A stretch of DNA of 64,000 nucleotides from Robertkochia aurantiaca (GCF_020166495.1 NZ_JAINZS010000003.1:1-64000); one strand, 5' to 3'. Positions 1-9,297 are shown, counted from the stretch's first letter. Numbers and translations are program-made. Notes: generated by a model not told the origin, from the sequence alone.

Positions 1-113
1 ACGCACCCGTGCGCCGGTCTCAAGATTAGCAAGCTAATCTCTACCCCTCGACTTGCATGTGTTAGGCCTGCCGCTAGCGTTCATCCTGAGCCAGGATCAA
101 ACTCTTCATTGTT
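1..113 (-). rRNA. 16S rRNA gene, 5' end only (partial)
   Basis: The reverse strand carries the universal 16S 5' segment: the 27F primer site AGAGTTTGATCCTGGCTCAG lies at about 90-109, followed by GATGAACGCTAGCGGCAGGC and the AACACATGCAAGTCGA block. The gene reads leftward off the window, so only about the first 110 nt are seen. The mature 5' end is placed near 113 from the AACAATGAAGAGTTTG context. The AGC-GCTAATCT hairpin around 30-42 corresponds to variable helix 6. Confidence 0.97.
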
Positions 114-308
114 AATCTGTCAATATGTTTCAATCTCTAACTAACAATAACAAAAGAAATTGTACTCAAAATGAATTTGCTTAAATTTTTGTTTTGATTC
201 TTTTCATCTCTGAAAAAAATCGCTGCTGTCAACAATATATCAATGAACTTGTTATTCTCTTTTTTCTAACCCGATCTTTCGACCGGCGCTTCGTTCTTAA
301 AGCGGGTG
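114..308 (-). other. 16S rRNA leader region
   Basis: About 195 nt lie between the most proximal rRNA promoter and the 16S 5' end, with no plausible ORF. At 240-249 the reverse strand reads AAGTTCATTGA, which resembles the boxA-like antitermination element found in flavobacterial rRNA leaders; this is from memory of the family and is not verified. The rest is A/T-rich. Confidence 0.55.
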
Positions 309-338
309 CAAAAGTACACCCTTTTTTCAATTCCGCAA
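309..338 (-). promoter_or_regulatory. rRNA promoter P1 (proximal)
   Basis: On the reverse strand TTG (336-338) and TACTTTTG (309-316) are separated by 19 nt, matching the Bacteroidota primary sigma pattern TTG-N19-TAnnTTTG. The segment right after the -7 box reads CACCCGCT, shared with the other stable-RNA promoters in the window. Confidence 0.8.
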
Positions 339-456
339 GTCTTTTTTGAAACTTTTTTTCAAACTTTCTTTCCAAGAAATCCGGTCATCTGTTTAAGAAC
401 TTTCGCTCCCCGTTTGTCCCCTGACTGCCCGTGACAGCTGTGGTGGAAAGCGGCTG

Positions 457-486
457 CAAAACTACAACCATTTTTGATTCCTGCAA
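457..486 (-). promoter_or_regulatory. rRNA promoter P2 (middle)
   Basis: On the reverse strand TTG (484-486), 19 nt, then TAGTTTTG (457-464). The segment after the -7 box reads CAGCCGCTT. The layout is the same as P1 and P3. Confidence 0.78.
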
Positions 487-602
487 GTACTTTTTGAAAA
501 AAAATTAAACCCTTTTATAAAGGCTCTTCTAACTCGCTATTTGAATGAACGTTCCGCTCTAAACCGCCGGCTCAAGGCCAGCCCTGTTGCTCAAAGCGGG
601 TG

Positions 603-635
603 CAAATATAGAACTTGTTTTTCGGTTTTTCCAAA
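603..635 (-). promoter_or_regulatory. rRNA promoter P3 (distal)
   Basis: On the reverse strand TTTG (632-635) and TATATTTG (603-610) are separated by 21 nt. The segment after the -7 box reads CACCCGCTTTGA, nearly the same as P1. With P1 and P2 it forms a tandem array of three promoters about 147 nt apart feeding the rRNA operon. Confidence 0.75.
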
Positions 636-765
636 GGGTTTTGAAACTTTTTTTCACCCACTTCTTCAAAGCGCTGGAAATGACCGATAAAGAGCGTTTG
701 AAAAAATGAAATCCCAACCTGAAAGTCAAATCAGACAGAATTAGGGGTGTGCAGTCATATATATA

Positions 766-796
766 TTGTACACCAAAAGTCTTCCTATTATCTTTG
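766..796 (+). promoter_or_regulatory. Promoter of thrS-infC-rpmI-rplT
   Basis: TTG (766-768) and TATCTTTG (789-796) are 20 nt apart, a good Bacteroidota -33/-7 pair. It sits 24 nt before the thrS start, giving a short leader of about 20 nt. Confidence 0.75.
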
Positions 797-819
797 CAAA
801 CCGAAAACCTTTAGAATAG

Positions 820-2760
820 ATGATAAAGATAACCCTACCCGACGGCTCGGTAAAGGAGTTCGAGAAGAACACCACACCCATGGACGTGGCAAAAAGCATC
901 AGTGAAGGCCTGGCCCGCAATGTGATCTCGGCCAGCTACAACGGTAAGAAAGTAGAAGCCTCCACTCCGCTGACCACCGACGGGAAACTCGTATTATATA
1001 CATGGAGAGACGATGAAGGCAAAAAGGCCTTCTGGCACTCTACCTCTCACATAATGGCCCAGGCGCTCGAAGAATTGTACCCGGGCATCAAACTTACCAT
1101 CGGTCCGGCTATCGATAATGGGTTTTATTACGACGTCGACTTCGGAGAACACAGCATATCTGAAAAAGACTTCCCGAAGATCGAAAACCGTATGCTCGAG
1201 ATCGCACGGGAGAAACACGATTTCAATTTACGCCCTGTAAGCAAGGCCGACGCTCTGGCTTTATATAAGGAACAGAACAATCCTTATAAGGTAGAGCTCA
1301 TCGAAAACCTCGAAGATGGTGATATTACCTTCTGTGATCACGCCACCTTTACTGACCTTTGCCGCGGCGGTCATATTCCGAACACCGGAATCGTAAAGGC
1401 CGTGAAGCTGCTTTCAGTAGCAGGCGCCTATTGGAGGGGTGATGAGAACAAACCACAACTTACCAGGGTCTATGGCATCTCCTTTCCGAAGCAAAAGGAA
1501 TTAAAGGAATACCTCCATATGCTGGAGGAGGCCAAAAAAAGAGATCACCGAAAACTGGGGAAGGAACTGGATCTTTTCACTTTTTCAGCGAAGGTGGGAC
1601 AAGGACTGCCGCTTTGGCTTCCAAAAGGAGCTGCCTTGCGCGAGCGACTTGAGAACTTCCTCAAAAAAGCTCAGCAAAAAGCCGGTTATGAACAGGTGGT
1701 CTCTCCACATATAGGACAAAAAGAACTGTATGTCACTTCAGGCCACTATGCAAAATATGGAGAAGACAGCTTTCAACCTATAAAGACACCTAAAGACGAA
1801 GAGGAGTTCCTGCTTAAGCCGATGAACTGCCCGCATCACTGTGAGATCTTCAACGCCAAACCGTGGAGTTACAAGGATCTTCCAAAACGATATGCAGAAT
1901 TCGGTACGGTTTACCGCTACGAACAAAGCGGAGAGCTGCACGGACTGACAAGGGTACGCGGGTTTACACAAGACGACGCACACCTTTTCTGCACCCCTGA
2001 CCAGCTTGATCAGGAATTTAAAAATGTGATCGACCTGGTTCTGTATGTATTCGGGTCACTCGGATTCGAGAATTTTACCGCTCAGGTTTCATTACGTGAT
2101 CCTGACAACCCTGATAAATACATCGGAAGCACCGAAAACTGGGAGAAAGCAGAACAGGCCATTATCAATGCCGCCAACGAAAAAGGACTTAATTATGTAA
2201 TTGAGACCGGAGAGGCTGCCTTCTATGGCCCTAAACTCGACTTCATGGTCAAAGATGCACTGGGCCGCAGCTGGCAGTTAGGAACCATACAGGTTGACTA
2301 CAACCTGCCTGAACGTTTCGATCTGACCTATACCGGCAGTGATGATAAACAACACCGCCCGGTAATGATTCACAGGGCTCCGTTTGGCAGTATGGAACGC
2401 TTTGTCGCTATCCTTCTGGAACATACGGGTGGAAACTTCCCGCTCTGGCTTATGCCTGAGCAGGCTATCATATTGTCTATCAGTGAGAAATATGAGAATT
2501 ACGCTCAAAAAGTTTTAAATTTATTGGAAAATAACGATATTCGCGCCCTTGTTGACAACCGTAGTGAAACCATCGGTAAAAAGATCAGGGATGCTGAGAC
2601 CAGCAAAATTCCGTACATGCTTATCGTAGGTGAGAACGAGGAAGGCAACGAAACGGTGTCGGTCAGAAAGCATGGCGAAGGAGACATAGGCACCCTGACT
2701 GTTAAGGAGTTCAGCGATTTGATAAATTCAGAAATCAATCGTACCTTAAAAAGGTTTTAA
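820..2760 (+). CDS. thrS: Threonine--tRNA ligase
   Basis: Charges tRNA-Thr with threonine in the cytoplasm. The 646-residue protein has the full class II ThrRS layout: N-terminal TGS domain (about 1-61), the editing/SAD domain with [10 protein letters not shown] and [10 protein letters not shown] metal-site histidine and cysteine motifs, the class II core with [12 protein letters not shown] (zinc cysteine) and [18 protein letters not shown], motif 3 [11 protein letters not shown], and a C-terminal anticodon-binding domain. Length is normal for the family. The ATG at 820 lies just after a clear promoter and no upstream in-frame start is plausible. It is the first gene of a classical thrS-infC-rpmI-rplT operon. 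Confidence 0.98.
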   Translation: MIKITLPDGSVKEFEKNTTPMDVAKSISEGLARNVISASYNGKKVEASTPLTTDGKLVLYTWRDDEGKKAFWHSTSHIMAQALEELYPGIKLTIGPAIDNGFYYDVDFGEHSISEKDFPKIENRMLEIAREKHDFNLRPVSKADALALYKEQNNPYKVELIENLEDGDITFCDHATFTDLCRGGHIPNTGIVKAVKLLSVAGAYWRGDENKPQLTRVYGISFPKQKELKEYLHMLEEAKKRDHRKLGKELDLFTFSAKVGQGLPLWLPKGAALRERLENFLKKAQQKAGYEQVVSPHIGQKELYVTSGHYAKYGEDSFQPIKTPKDEEEFLLKPMNCPHHCEIFNAKPWSYKDLPKRYAEFGTVYRYEQSGELHGLTRVRGFTQDDAHLFCTPDQLDQEFKNVIDLVLYVFGSLGFENFTAQVSLRDPDNPDKYIGSTENWEKAEQAIINAANEKGLNYVIETGEAAFYGPKLDFMVKDALGRSWQLGTIQVDYNLPERFDLTYTGSDDKQHRPVMIHRAPFGSMERFVAILLEHTGGNFPLWLMPEQAIILSISEKYENYAQKVLNLLENNDIRALVDNRSETIGKKIRDAETSKIPYMLIVGENEEGNETVSVRKHGEGDIGTLTVKEFSDLINSEINRTLKRF

Positions 2761-2787
2761 ATAAAGTTTAATTAAAATTCGTAAGCC

Positions 2788-3339
2788 ATAGCAATTAGAA
2801 GATTTAATAAAAGAGTACAACGAGAGAACAAGAATCCCCATCGAATCAACACAGACATCAGAGTTCCGGAAGTACGACTCGTCGGTGACAATGTAGAGAT
2901 GGATGTATACCCGACCAAGGTCGCCCAAAGCAAAGCCAACGAATTAGGGCTTGATCTGGTGGAGATCTCTCCGAATGCGAAACCTCCTGTTTGTAAGATC
3001 ATGGACTATAAAAAGTTCCTGTACGAACAGAAGAAAAGAGACAAGGCCCTGAAGGCCAAAGCCTCAAAAGTGACTGTTAAAGAGATCCGTTTCGGACCAA
3101 ACACAGACGATCACGACTACGAATTCAAGAAAAAACACGCTGAGAAGTTTCTTAAAGACGGCGCAAAGCTGAAAGCTTATGTGTTCTTTAAAGGAAGGTC
3201 GATCGTGTATAAAGATAAGGGAGAGATCTTGTTACTCCGCCTGGCTTCTGAACTGGAAGATCTTGGTAAGGTAGAACAGATGCCCAAACTGGAAGGAAAG
3301 CGTATGACCATGTTCATCGCTCCCAAGAAAACGAAATAA
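2788..3339 (+). CDS. infC: Translation initiation factor IF-3, non-AUG start
   Basis: Binds the 30S subunit and checks start-codon choice. The first in-frame ATG is at 2899, but reading upstream in the same frame gives 37 more residues up to codon 2788, with conserved IF-3 N-domain sequence ([20 protein letters not shown]) and then AIRR at the very start. An in-frame TAA at 2782 closes the frame, and between it and 2899 there is no ATG, GTG or TTG. The start must therefore be a rare codon, ATA at 2788 (family start MAIR) or ATT at 2794. The C domain ([16 protein letters not shown]) is intact. The 183-residue length from 2788 is normal. Autoregulation by IF-3 through the poor start codon is inferred from the E. 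coli AUU case. Confidence 0.93.
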   Translation: MAIRRFNKRVQRENKNPHRINTDIRVPEVRLVGDNVEMDVYPTKVAQSKANELGLDLVEISPNAKPPVCKIMDYKKFLYEQKKRDKALKAKASKVTVKEIRFGPNTDDHDYEFKKKHAEKFLKDGAKLKAYVFFKGRSIVYKDKGEILLLRLASELEDLGKVEQMPKLEGKRMTMFIAPKKTK

Positions 3340-3396
3340 GCCTGCAGTTCACTGTAGCCGACAATAAAGCGGAATAAATATTTAATCTTAGGAATT

Positions 3397-3594
3397 ATGC
3401 CTAAACAAAAAACGAAATCCAGTGCCAAGAAGCGTTTTAAGCTGACCGGTACCGGTAAAATCAAAAGAAAGCACGCTTATAAGAGTCACATTCTTACTAA
3501 GAAGTCTAAAAAGCGTAAGCTTAAGTTGACTCATACTACCTTAGTTGATAAGGCAGATGAGCAAAACATCAAAGAGCAATTGTGCCTTAAATAA
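3397..3594 (+). CDS. rpmI: 50S ribosomal protein L35
   Basis: Small basic protein of 65 residues with the L35 hallmark [20 protein letters not shown] and a lysine-rich middle. It lies 57 nt after infC and 93 nt before rplT, the standard order in this operon. The start ATG directly follows an A-rich stretch without a Shine-Dalgarno site, usual for the phylum. Confidence 0.97.
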   Translation: MPKQKTKSSAKKRFKLTGTGKIKRKHAYKSHILTKKSKKRKLKLTHTTLVDKADEQNIKEQLCLK

Positions 3595-3687
3595 TTGCCT
3601 CTTTCGGTTCTTTAAAATTGTTAAACCCTGGAGTCAGGCTCAATAAAGTATCTTAAAAGATCGCCTGCTACAAAAAACATGTAAATT

Positions 3688-4032
3688 ATGCCAAGATCAG
3701 TAAATTCAGTTGCTTCAAGAGCTCGTAGAAAAAGAGTGATGAAGCAAGCAAAAGGCTACTACGGTAGAAGAAAAAACGTTTGGACCGTTGCTAAGAACGC
3801 GGTTGAAAAAGCGATGCAGTACTCGTACAGAGACCGCAGAAACAAAAAACGCACCTTCCGCGCTCTGTGGATCACTCGTATCAATGCGGGTGCCCGTCTG
3901 CACGGCCTTTCTTATTCTCAGTTCATGGGGAAACTCAAAGCCAATGATATCGAACTGAACCGTAAGGTTCTGGCCGACCTGGCGATGAATCACCCTGACG
4001 CTTTCAAAGCGATCGTAGAAAAAGTAAAATAA
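3688..4032 (+). CDS. rplT: 50S ribosomal protein L20
   Basis: A 114-residue assembly protein of the large subunit with the expected [19 protein letters not shown] start, the [12 protein letters not shown] motif and the [19 protein letters not shown] block. Last gene of the thrS operon, followed within 25 nt by a strong terminator. L20 represses rpmI-rplT in other bacteria, but I see no clear pseudoknot target here. Confidence 0.97.
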   Translation: MPRSVNSVASRARRKRVMKQAKGYYGRRKNVWTVAKNAVEKAMQYSYRDRRNKKRTFRALWITRINAGARLHGLSYSQFMGKLKANDIELNRKVLADLAMNHPDAFKAIVEKVK

Positions 4033-4056
4033 ACGTTTAATCATATATTCCGCTTT

Positions 4057-4088
4057 AAAAACCGGTTCTGAAAAGAACCGGTTTTTTT
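4057..4088 (+). terminator. Terminator of the thrS-rplT operon
   Basis: A perfect hairpin with arms AAAACCGGTTCT and AGAACCGGTTTT around a GAAA-type loop, ending in a run of seven T. Confidence 0.9.
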
Positions 4089-4137
4089 ATATCTGATGAA
4101 ATAACAAGGCCTTAACAGCAATCCCTTCTTCCATTGC

Positions 4138-4145
4138 TATCTTTG
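4138..4145 (+). promoter_or_regulatory. -7 box of the HAD phosphatase gene
   Basis: TATCTTTG ends 18 nt before the ATG at 4163. No TTG is visible at the expected -33 distance, so the call rests on the -7 element and position. Confidence 0.45.
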
Positions 4146-4162
4146 CCTGAAAACAATTGCCT

Positions 4163-4963
4163 ATGAACCTGGAAAATGTAAAACTCGTTGTCAGCGATAT
4201 GGACGGCACCCTGCTGAACAATCAGGGAGAAGTGAGTAAAGAATTCTTCGAACTCTTTCAAAGACTGGAAGACCGGGGCATTCATTTCGCGGCTGCCAGC
4301 GGACGGCAATATCACAGCATCGTTAATAAATTAAGCGCCATAAAAGACCGAATCACCGTGATCGCTGAAAACGGGGGGATCGCGCGCCAGGGAAATGAGG
4401 AATTGCTTATCACACCCCTCCCTTCACAGTATATCGCTGATGTGATTCCTGTACTTCGGAAAGTTGAGGGAGCTTTTCCGGTATTGTGTGGCAAAGATTC
4501 GGCATATATTGAAACCAGAGATGAAACCTTTATCAATATGTTTCGTGAGTATTACTCAGAATTTAAAGTTGTCGATGAACTGACCCGGGTCAATCATGAC
4601 GAGTTTCTCAAGATCGCGGTATATCACTTTGACGGATCAGAACAACACCTCTACCCTCTTTTAAGCCATCTCGAAAAGGAATTACAGGTAAAGATCTCGG
4701 GAGCTCACTGGCTCGACCTGTCCCATCCAGATGCCAATAAAGGTTTTGCCCTGGAAAAGCTGCAGAACAAAATGGGATTGAGCAAAGAAGAAACCATGGT
4801 ATTCGGCGACTACAATAACGATCTCGAAATGCTCGACCGGGCCTATTTCAGCTACGCCATGGAAAATGCTCACCCGAACGTCAAGAAACGCGCCCGCTTC
4901 AACACCGGCAGCAACGAACACCGCGGTGTGGAAAGCATTTTGGAAAAACTACTCAGATCCTAA
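4163..4963 (+). CDS. Cof-type HAD phosphatase
   Basis: Probably dephosphorylates a small phosphorylated metabolite; the substrate cannot be read from sequence. Motif I is DMDGTLLNN near the N terminus, motif II lies in AAASGR, a lysine (motif III) sits in PDANKGFALEKL and motif IV is FGDYNNDLEML. The size of 266 residues and the inserted cap fit the Cof/YbiV class (HAD subfamily IIB). An upstream TTG at 4157 would add two residues, but the ATG at 4163 is preferred because the -7 box is 18 nt before it. Stands alone, with the convergent lipoprotein gene after it. Confidence 0.88.
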   Translation: MNLENVKLVVSDMDGTLLNNQGEVSKEFFELFQRLEDRGIHFAAASGRQYHSIVNKLSAIKDRITVIAENGGIARQGNEELLITPLPSQYIADVIPVLRKVEGAFPVLCGKDSAYIETRDETFINMFREYYSEFKVVDELTRVNHDEFLKIAVYHFDGSEQHLYPLLSHLEKELQVKISGAHWLDLSHPDANKGFALEKLQNKMGLSKEETMVFGDYNNDLEMLDRAYFSYAMENAHPNVKKRARFNTGSNEHRGVESILEKLLRS

Positions 4964-5112
4964 AACCACCTACCGTTCACAGGTATTAGAAAATACCTCC
5001 GGACCTCCGCAATATTCTTTAGGATAAACACTCCGGACCGATAAGCTGATACCGGGACCTCTTTGAATTAGGGCTTCATCAGGGTTGGACTTTCCTTAAA
5101 AAAGATTATCTG

Positions 5113-5661
5113 TTAGATCTCCTTTTCTAAATTTTTATACAACTTGTCAATATGTTTAATAACATTTGTGAATCTTAGCACAGATCGATCATAAAGTAAA
5201 ATGCCAGATGAGTTTATAATGATCACCTCTACAACACTACGTCTTACATGTTGCCCTCCAGGCATCAACTTCGTTGAAAAATAAAGAAGCATCAAATTCT
5301 TATCAGCCAAGTCTATAGCTCTCTTAACTGATGCAGGCATAAGGCTTTCACCGCTCTTAAACGCATCCAAAATGCGCTTCACATCTTTTGTAAATGAGGT
5401 ATCTGCTGTAACAAATTTCCCGGCAATTCTGTATTTTTCACCTTCTACTTCAAAAAGGGAATCCAGACGGGCGCTTATAGTTTGCTCATATTTATTGCGC
5501 CTTAATTTCCTTTTCCATTCTTTATCGTAGATATACACAGGTTCGGTAAAAACGAAAGTGTCATCTGCATGTAATTGATTTGGAACAATCGCTTCATCAT
5601 ACGATTTACAGCTGCTTAAAACACAGCCAAAAAGAAGGAGAAAGAGTAATGATTTTTGCAT
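5113..5661 (-). CDS. Uncharacterised lipoprotein
   Basis: I do not recognise a family. The frame is open from 5775, but the ATG at 5661 starts a clear lipoprotein signal, MQKSLLFLLLFGCVLSSCKS, with the lipobox cysteine at about residue 17, so that start is preferred. The mature part is about 165 residues, mostly hydrophilic with mixed alpha/beta character, and the C-terminal third (VVEVIIINSSGILLYDRS) looks like beta strands. It is likely exported and anchored to a membrane. It lies upstream of a YjbQ gene's 3' end but is not clearly in its operon (120 nt gap). Confidence 0.7.
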   Translation of the reverse strand: MQKSLLFLLLFGCVLSSCKSYDEAIVPNQLHADDTFVFTEPVYIYDKEWKRKLRRNKYEQTISARLDSLFEVEGEKYRIAGKFVTADTSFTKDVKRILDAFKSGESLMPASVKRAIDLADKNLMLLYFSTKLMPGGQHVRRSVVEVIIINSSGILLYDRSVLRFTNVIKHIDKLYKNLEKEI

Positions 5662-5781
5662 AACGGGATTTGGAATGGTATTGCCCACTATCGATTTAAG
5701 ATGATTTAGGTTCTCGATAAATTTATATGATTTTCTGACAAGCACAACATCTCCCACCTGCCATGAGAAATTCAACTGGAT

Positions 5782-6216
5782 TTAACTTTCAACATATTCG
5801 CCCTGCAGAGTCAACACCAGATTCCTGGATCCCCCGTTATCGCGGTGTTCACACAAATAAATACCCTGCCATGTTCCCAGGTTCAAATTTCCGGAAGTGA
5901 CCGGCAACAGTAGCGAGCTCCCCATTAAGGATGCTTTGATATGAGCCGGCATATCATCAGGACCTTCATAAGTATGCCGGTAATACGAGGCATTTTCAGG
6001 CACCATCACATTAAAATGTCGTTCAAAATCACCTCTTACGGTTGCATCTGCATTTTCATTAACCGTAAGACTCGCGGAAGTATGCTTGATAAAGATTTGC
6101 AATTGTCCGATTTTGACATCTCTTAATTCTGGCAGGGCTGAAACAACCTCATCGGTAATGAGATGAAAGCCTCTGCTTTGAGGTTTCAGTCTTATTTCCC
6201 TTTGAAAAATCTTCAT
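5782..6216 (-). CDS. YjbQ family protein (UPF0047)
   Basis: Family members are small trimeric proteins sometimes linked to thiamine-phosphate synthase side activity; the true role is unsettled. The 144-residue protein has the family core [16 protein letters not shown], the [19 protein letters not shown] histidine motif and the [16 protein letters not shown] end motif, with metal-binding histidines in the usual places. The ATG at 6216 is chosen; a TTG two codons upstream is the only alternative. It follows the secreted GATase-like gene by 36 nt, so the two may be cotranscribed. Confidence 0.9.
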   Translation of the reverse strand: MKIFQREIRLKPQSRGFHLITDEVVSALPELRDVKIGQLQIFIKHTSASLTVNENADATVRGDFERHFNVMVPENASYYRHTYEGPDDMPAHIKASLMGSSLLLPVTSGNLNLGTWQGIYLCEHRDNGGSRNLVLTLQGEYVES

Positions 6217-6252
6217 TATCAAAAATTAAATAAGTTTTTAACCTGAAGAAGA

Positions 6253-7512
6253 TCAGGTCTTCTGTTTTTTACGTTCCGCCGCAGGAAAGAGTACATTATT
6301 CAGAATCAGACGATAGCCGGGAGAGGTGGGGTGCAGTTCCAGTTCGGTTTTCGGGTCACCCACACGGTGCTGATAATCTTCAGGATCATGACCCCCGTAA
6401 AAAGTAAAAAATCCTTTCCCTTTGATACCGTGTATATACCTGGCTTCGCCATTTACTTTATTTTCGGCCAGTACCATTATCTGAGGTTTTAGAGTGTTCG
6501 GATCATAAGCGGTAGTCTGCCCCATAAACCCTTTCACCAGCGCCGTATGATTCTGACATAACATGGTAGGCACGGGATCCCATTTAGCAGAGAATTCCAT
6601 AAGGGTAAAATAATCTGTATCGGGGGTGACCATTGGCCTTTTGGAAGTCATATCTATAGAGGAGAACTCGTAGGCCATCGGATTTCTTTCCAGGATATAG
6701 TCGGTAAAAGCAAACGTTCTGGAATAGTCGATCTTTGACTGATAGTTGGGATCAGCAGGATCACCATCGAACATAGGCTCGCATATATCAACACCTTCTG
6801 CAGAAAGTGCTATATCAAAACTGTCTGTGGCCGAACACATGGCAAACATAAAACCTCCGCCGATGACATAATCCCGAATCTTAAGCGCCACGGCCAGCTT
6901 TTCCTGTGAAACCTTCTCATATCCCAATTCTGCAGCCAGAGATTCGGCCTCCTTCTTATCGCGTATATACCAGGGCGTGGCACGATAGGCGCCGTAAAAT
7001 TTCCCGAACTGACCGGTAAAATCCTCATGATGTAAATGCAGCCAGTCATACAGCAACAGTTCATCTCCAAGCACCTCCTTATCATATATGACCTCGTACG
7101 GGATCTCTGCATAGGTCAGTACCATGGTCACTGCGTCATCCCAGGGTTGATTGCCTTTTGGAGAATAAACGGCAATCTTGGGTGCCTTTTCCAGTACAAC
7201 CGCATCCTGATTTTGTGACGGACTACTGATCTCCTGCAATAAGGCTTCGGTTTTTGCATCGCTCAGGACCTCAAAGGAAACTCCCCTGATCTGACATTCC
7301 CTTCTGATCAGTTCTGAATCTTCCATCAGGAAAGCGCCTCCCCTGTAATTTAGCAGCCATTTAACCTTTTGATTTTTATCAAGTACCCAGTAGGTGATAC
7401 CATAGGCCTTGAGATGATTTTCCTGAGTCTCTGCATCCATCGGAAGGAGAATGTAAGAAGCTTTCGAAATCTGAGCAGCGAACAGAAGAAACAGGATGAA
7501 CAACACAGACAC
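6253..7512 (-). CDS. Secreted GATase1-like protein (often named asparagine synthetase B)
   Basis: Similar flavobacterial proteins are, as I recall, labelled asparagine synthetase B, but I see no N-terminal nucleophile Cys2 and no ATP-PPase motif, so that name looks wrong. From the GTG at 7512 the protein is 419 residues with a signal peptide (MSVLFILFLLFAAQISKAS). A nucleophile-elbow-like AMCSATD (Cys about 226) and GGHDPED (His about 375, Glu about 378) could form a class I glutamine-amidotransferase-like triad. The frame is open to 7629, but a dnaB terminator (7541-7577) lies inside that stretch and the next methionine is already past the signal peptide, so a GTG (7512 or 7506) or TTG (7503) start is likely. 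Confidence 0.72.
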   Translation of the reverse strand: MSVLFILFLLFAAQISKASYILLPMDAETQENHLKAYGITYWVLDKNQKVKWLLNYRGGAFLMEDSELIRRECQIRGVSFEVLSDAKTEALLQEISSPSQNQDAVVLEKAPKIAVYSPKGNQPWDDAVTMVLTYAEIPYEVIYDKEVLGDELLLYDWLHLHHEDFTGQFGKFYGAYRATPWYIRDKKEAESLAAELGYEKVSQEKLAVALKIRDYVIGGGFMFAMCSATDSFDIALSAEGVDICEPMFDGDPADPNYQSKIDYSRTFAFTDYILERNPMAYEFSSIDMTSKRPMVTPDTDYFTLMEFSAKWDPVPTMLCQNHTALVKGFMGQTTAYDPNTLKPQIMVLAENKVNGEARYIHGIKGKGFFTFYGGHDPEDYQHRVGDPKTELELHPTSPGYRLILNNVLFPAAERKKQKT

Positions 7513-7540
7513 CCTACTGTCACTCCAACCTGAAAACAGA

Positions 7541-7577
7541 AAACGCCACAACCTCCTGAGCGGAGATGTGGCGCTTT
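7541..7577 (-). terminator. Terminator of dnaB
   Basis: Hairpin with arms CGCCACA/TGTGGCG and an inner CTCC/GGAG pair around TGAGC. T-runs on both sides make it potentially bidirectional. It lies 20 nt past the dnaB stop and argues against the longer ORF of the next gene. Confidence 0.85.
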
Positions 7578-7597
7578 TATCATAAAATATCTTGTTT

Positions 7598-9139
7598 TTA
7601 AAAAGGTACGTCGTCGTCATTAAAATCATTGTTCATCGAACTGCCAAAAGCCTCATCTGCGCTTGGCAAATCCTTGGTGGTGAAAGGGTTCTCCTCACCG
7701 GCATTCATTTTTGACTGAAATTCGAACGGCGAGTCGAACTCATCTAAGTTATCAAATTTACCGAGTTGCCCAATGAATTTTAACCTAATATTCTCAAGTC
7801 CCCCGTTACGGTGTTTGGCCACGATAAATTCTGCCTGTCCGGCGGTAGGAGATCTTTCTTCATCATCCCATTCATCGATCTTGTAATATTCAGGCCTGTA
7901 AATAAACGATACAATATCGGCATCCTGTTCGATCGCCCCTGACTCCCTGAGGTCAGACAGCAATGGTCGCTTACTTCCGCCACGGGTCTCCACCGCCCTT
8001 GATAACTGGGAAAGGGCAATAACCGGAACGTTCAGCTCTTTAGCGAGAGCTTTCAGGTTTCTCGAAATGGTTGAAATCTCCTGCTCCCGGTTTCCTCCCT
8101 TTTGGGTACCCCCGGCGGTCATCAACTGAAGGTAATCGATCACGATCAGCCTGATTCCATGCTGGGAGGCAAGACGCCGGGCCTTTGCCCTGAGGTCAAA
8201 GATCGAAAGCGAAGGGGTATCATCTATAAACAGTGGAGCTGTTTCCAGGTTCTTCACCTTAACGTTCAATTGCTCCCATTCATGCTTTTCCAGCTTACCG
8301 GTTCTGAGCTTTTCAGAAGACAAGCCGGTTTCTGAGGAGATCAGACGAGTGATCAGCTGAACGGAGCTCATCTCCAGTGAAAAGAAGGCTACCGGAATAT
8401 TTGAATTCACAGCAATATTCCTGGCCATCGAAAGCGTTAAAGCTGTCTTACCCATACCAGGACGAGCCGCAACGATGATCAGGTCACTGGGCTGCCATCC
8501 GGAGGTAAGCTTATCAAGCTTGTCAAAACCGGAAGGAATCCCGCTCAATCCTTCCTTATTGGAAATCTCTTCGATCTTTTTCTTGGCCTGCATTACCAGG
8601 CTCTGAGCTGTTTCAGAAGATTTTTTAATATTGCCCTGGGTTACCTCATACAATTTCGCTTCAGCATTATCCAGCAAATCGAATACGTCGGTGGTTTCAT
8701 CATAAGCATCTTCAATGATCTCACTGGAGATCTTGATCAGGCTGCGCTGAATAAATTTCTGAAGAATAATTCGGGCATGGTATTCGATGTGTGCAGATGA
8801 CGAAACCTTTTTGGTGAGTTGAATCAGGTAAAAATCACCCCCGGCCGCCTCGAGCTTCTGGTTCTTCTTCAGACGATCTGAAACCGTTAGCAGGTCGATA
8901 GGTTCTGAAGACTCGAACAACTGAATGATCGCCTCATATATATGCTTGTGCGATTCCTTATAAAACACATCGGGATGCAGAATGTCGATCACCTCATCAA
9001 CACCCTTTTTATCGATCATCATTGCCCCTAATACCGCCTCTTCAAGATCCAGTGCCTGAGGTGGCACCTTCCCCTTCTCAAGGTGTATCAGGTTTGATTT
9101 ATCGATCTTTAGTCCGGGTACAGGGTTTATACTTTTCAT
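7598..9139 (-). CDS. dnaB: Replicative DNA helicase DnaB
   Basis: Hexameric 5'-3' helicase at the replication fork. The 513-residue protein has the N-terminal DnaB domain (PPQALDLEEAVLGAMM, about residues 25-130), the linker, and the RecA-like ATPase with Walker A ARPGMGKTAL, LIVIDYLQLM (Walker B), SRNLKALAKELNVPVIALSQLSR split over the H3/H4 motifs, and the arginine-finger region GGSKRPLLSDLRESGAIEQD. The acidic C-terminal tail ends DDDVPF. No intein is present. Transcribed alone from its own promoter (9145-9173) and closed by a terminator. Confidence 0.98.
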   Translation of the reverse strand: MKSINPVPGLKIDKSNLIHLEKGKVPPQALDLEEAVLGAMMIDKKGVDEVIDILHPDVFYKESHKHIYEAIIQLFESSEPIDLLTVSDRLKKNQKLEAAGGDFYLIQLTKKVSSSAHIEYHARIILQKFIQRSLIKISSEIIEDAYDETTDVFDLLDNAEAKLYEVTQGNIKKSSETAQSLVMQAKKKIEEISNKEGLSGIPSGFDKLDKLTSGWQPSDLIIVAARPGMGKTALTLSMARNIAVNSNIPVAFFSLEMSSVQLITRLISSETGLSSEKLRTGKLEKHEWEQLNVKVKNLETAPLFIDDTPSLSIFDLRAKARRLASQHGIRLIVIDYLQLMTAGGTQKGGNREQEISTISRNLKALAKELNVPVIALSQLSRAVETRGGSKRPLLSDLRESGAIEQDADIVSFIYRPEYYKIDEWDDEERSPTAGQAEFIVAKHRNGGLENIRLKFIGQLGKFDNLDEFDSPFEFQSKMNAGEENPFTTKDLPSADEAFGSSMNNDFNDDDVPF

Positions 9140-9144
9140 AGCTG

Positions 9145-9173
9145 CGAATCTAAGTAATTGTATACGAAGTCAA
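9145..9173 (-). promoter_or_regulatory. dnaB promoter
   Basis: On the reverse strand TTG (9171-9173), 18 nt, then TAGATTCG (9145-9152), a TAnnTTYG-type -7 box. The start codon follows 5 nt later, so the mRNA could be nearly leaderless. Confidence 0.55.
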
Positions 9174-9244
9174 TACATTACTTTGTTAACGTTGTTTCAA
9201 CAAATACGATGTTGATAACTTTCGATATTTGTTAATAAAGGTAA

Positions 9245-9272
9245 AAAAAACCGAAGCATCAACTTCGGTTTT
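9245..9272 (-). terminator. Terminator of accA
   Basis: AAACCGAAG/CTTCGGTTT hairpin with a six-base loop followed, on the reverse strand, by eight T. Lies 26 nt past the accA stop. Confidence 0.88.
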
Positions 9273-9297
9273 CATAAACTATTGATTTACAGAGCTC

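Noticed and set aside
7513-7629. N-terminal extension of the GATase-like gene to 7629
   Set aside because: It includes the dnaB terminator hairpin and a non-secretory stretch before the signal peptide; the GTG at 7512 fits better.
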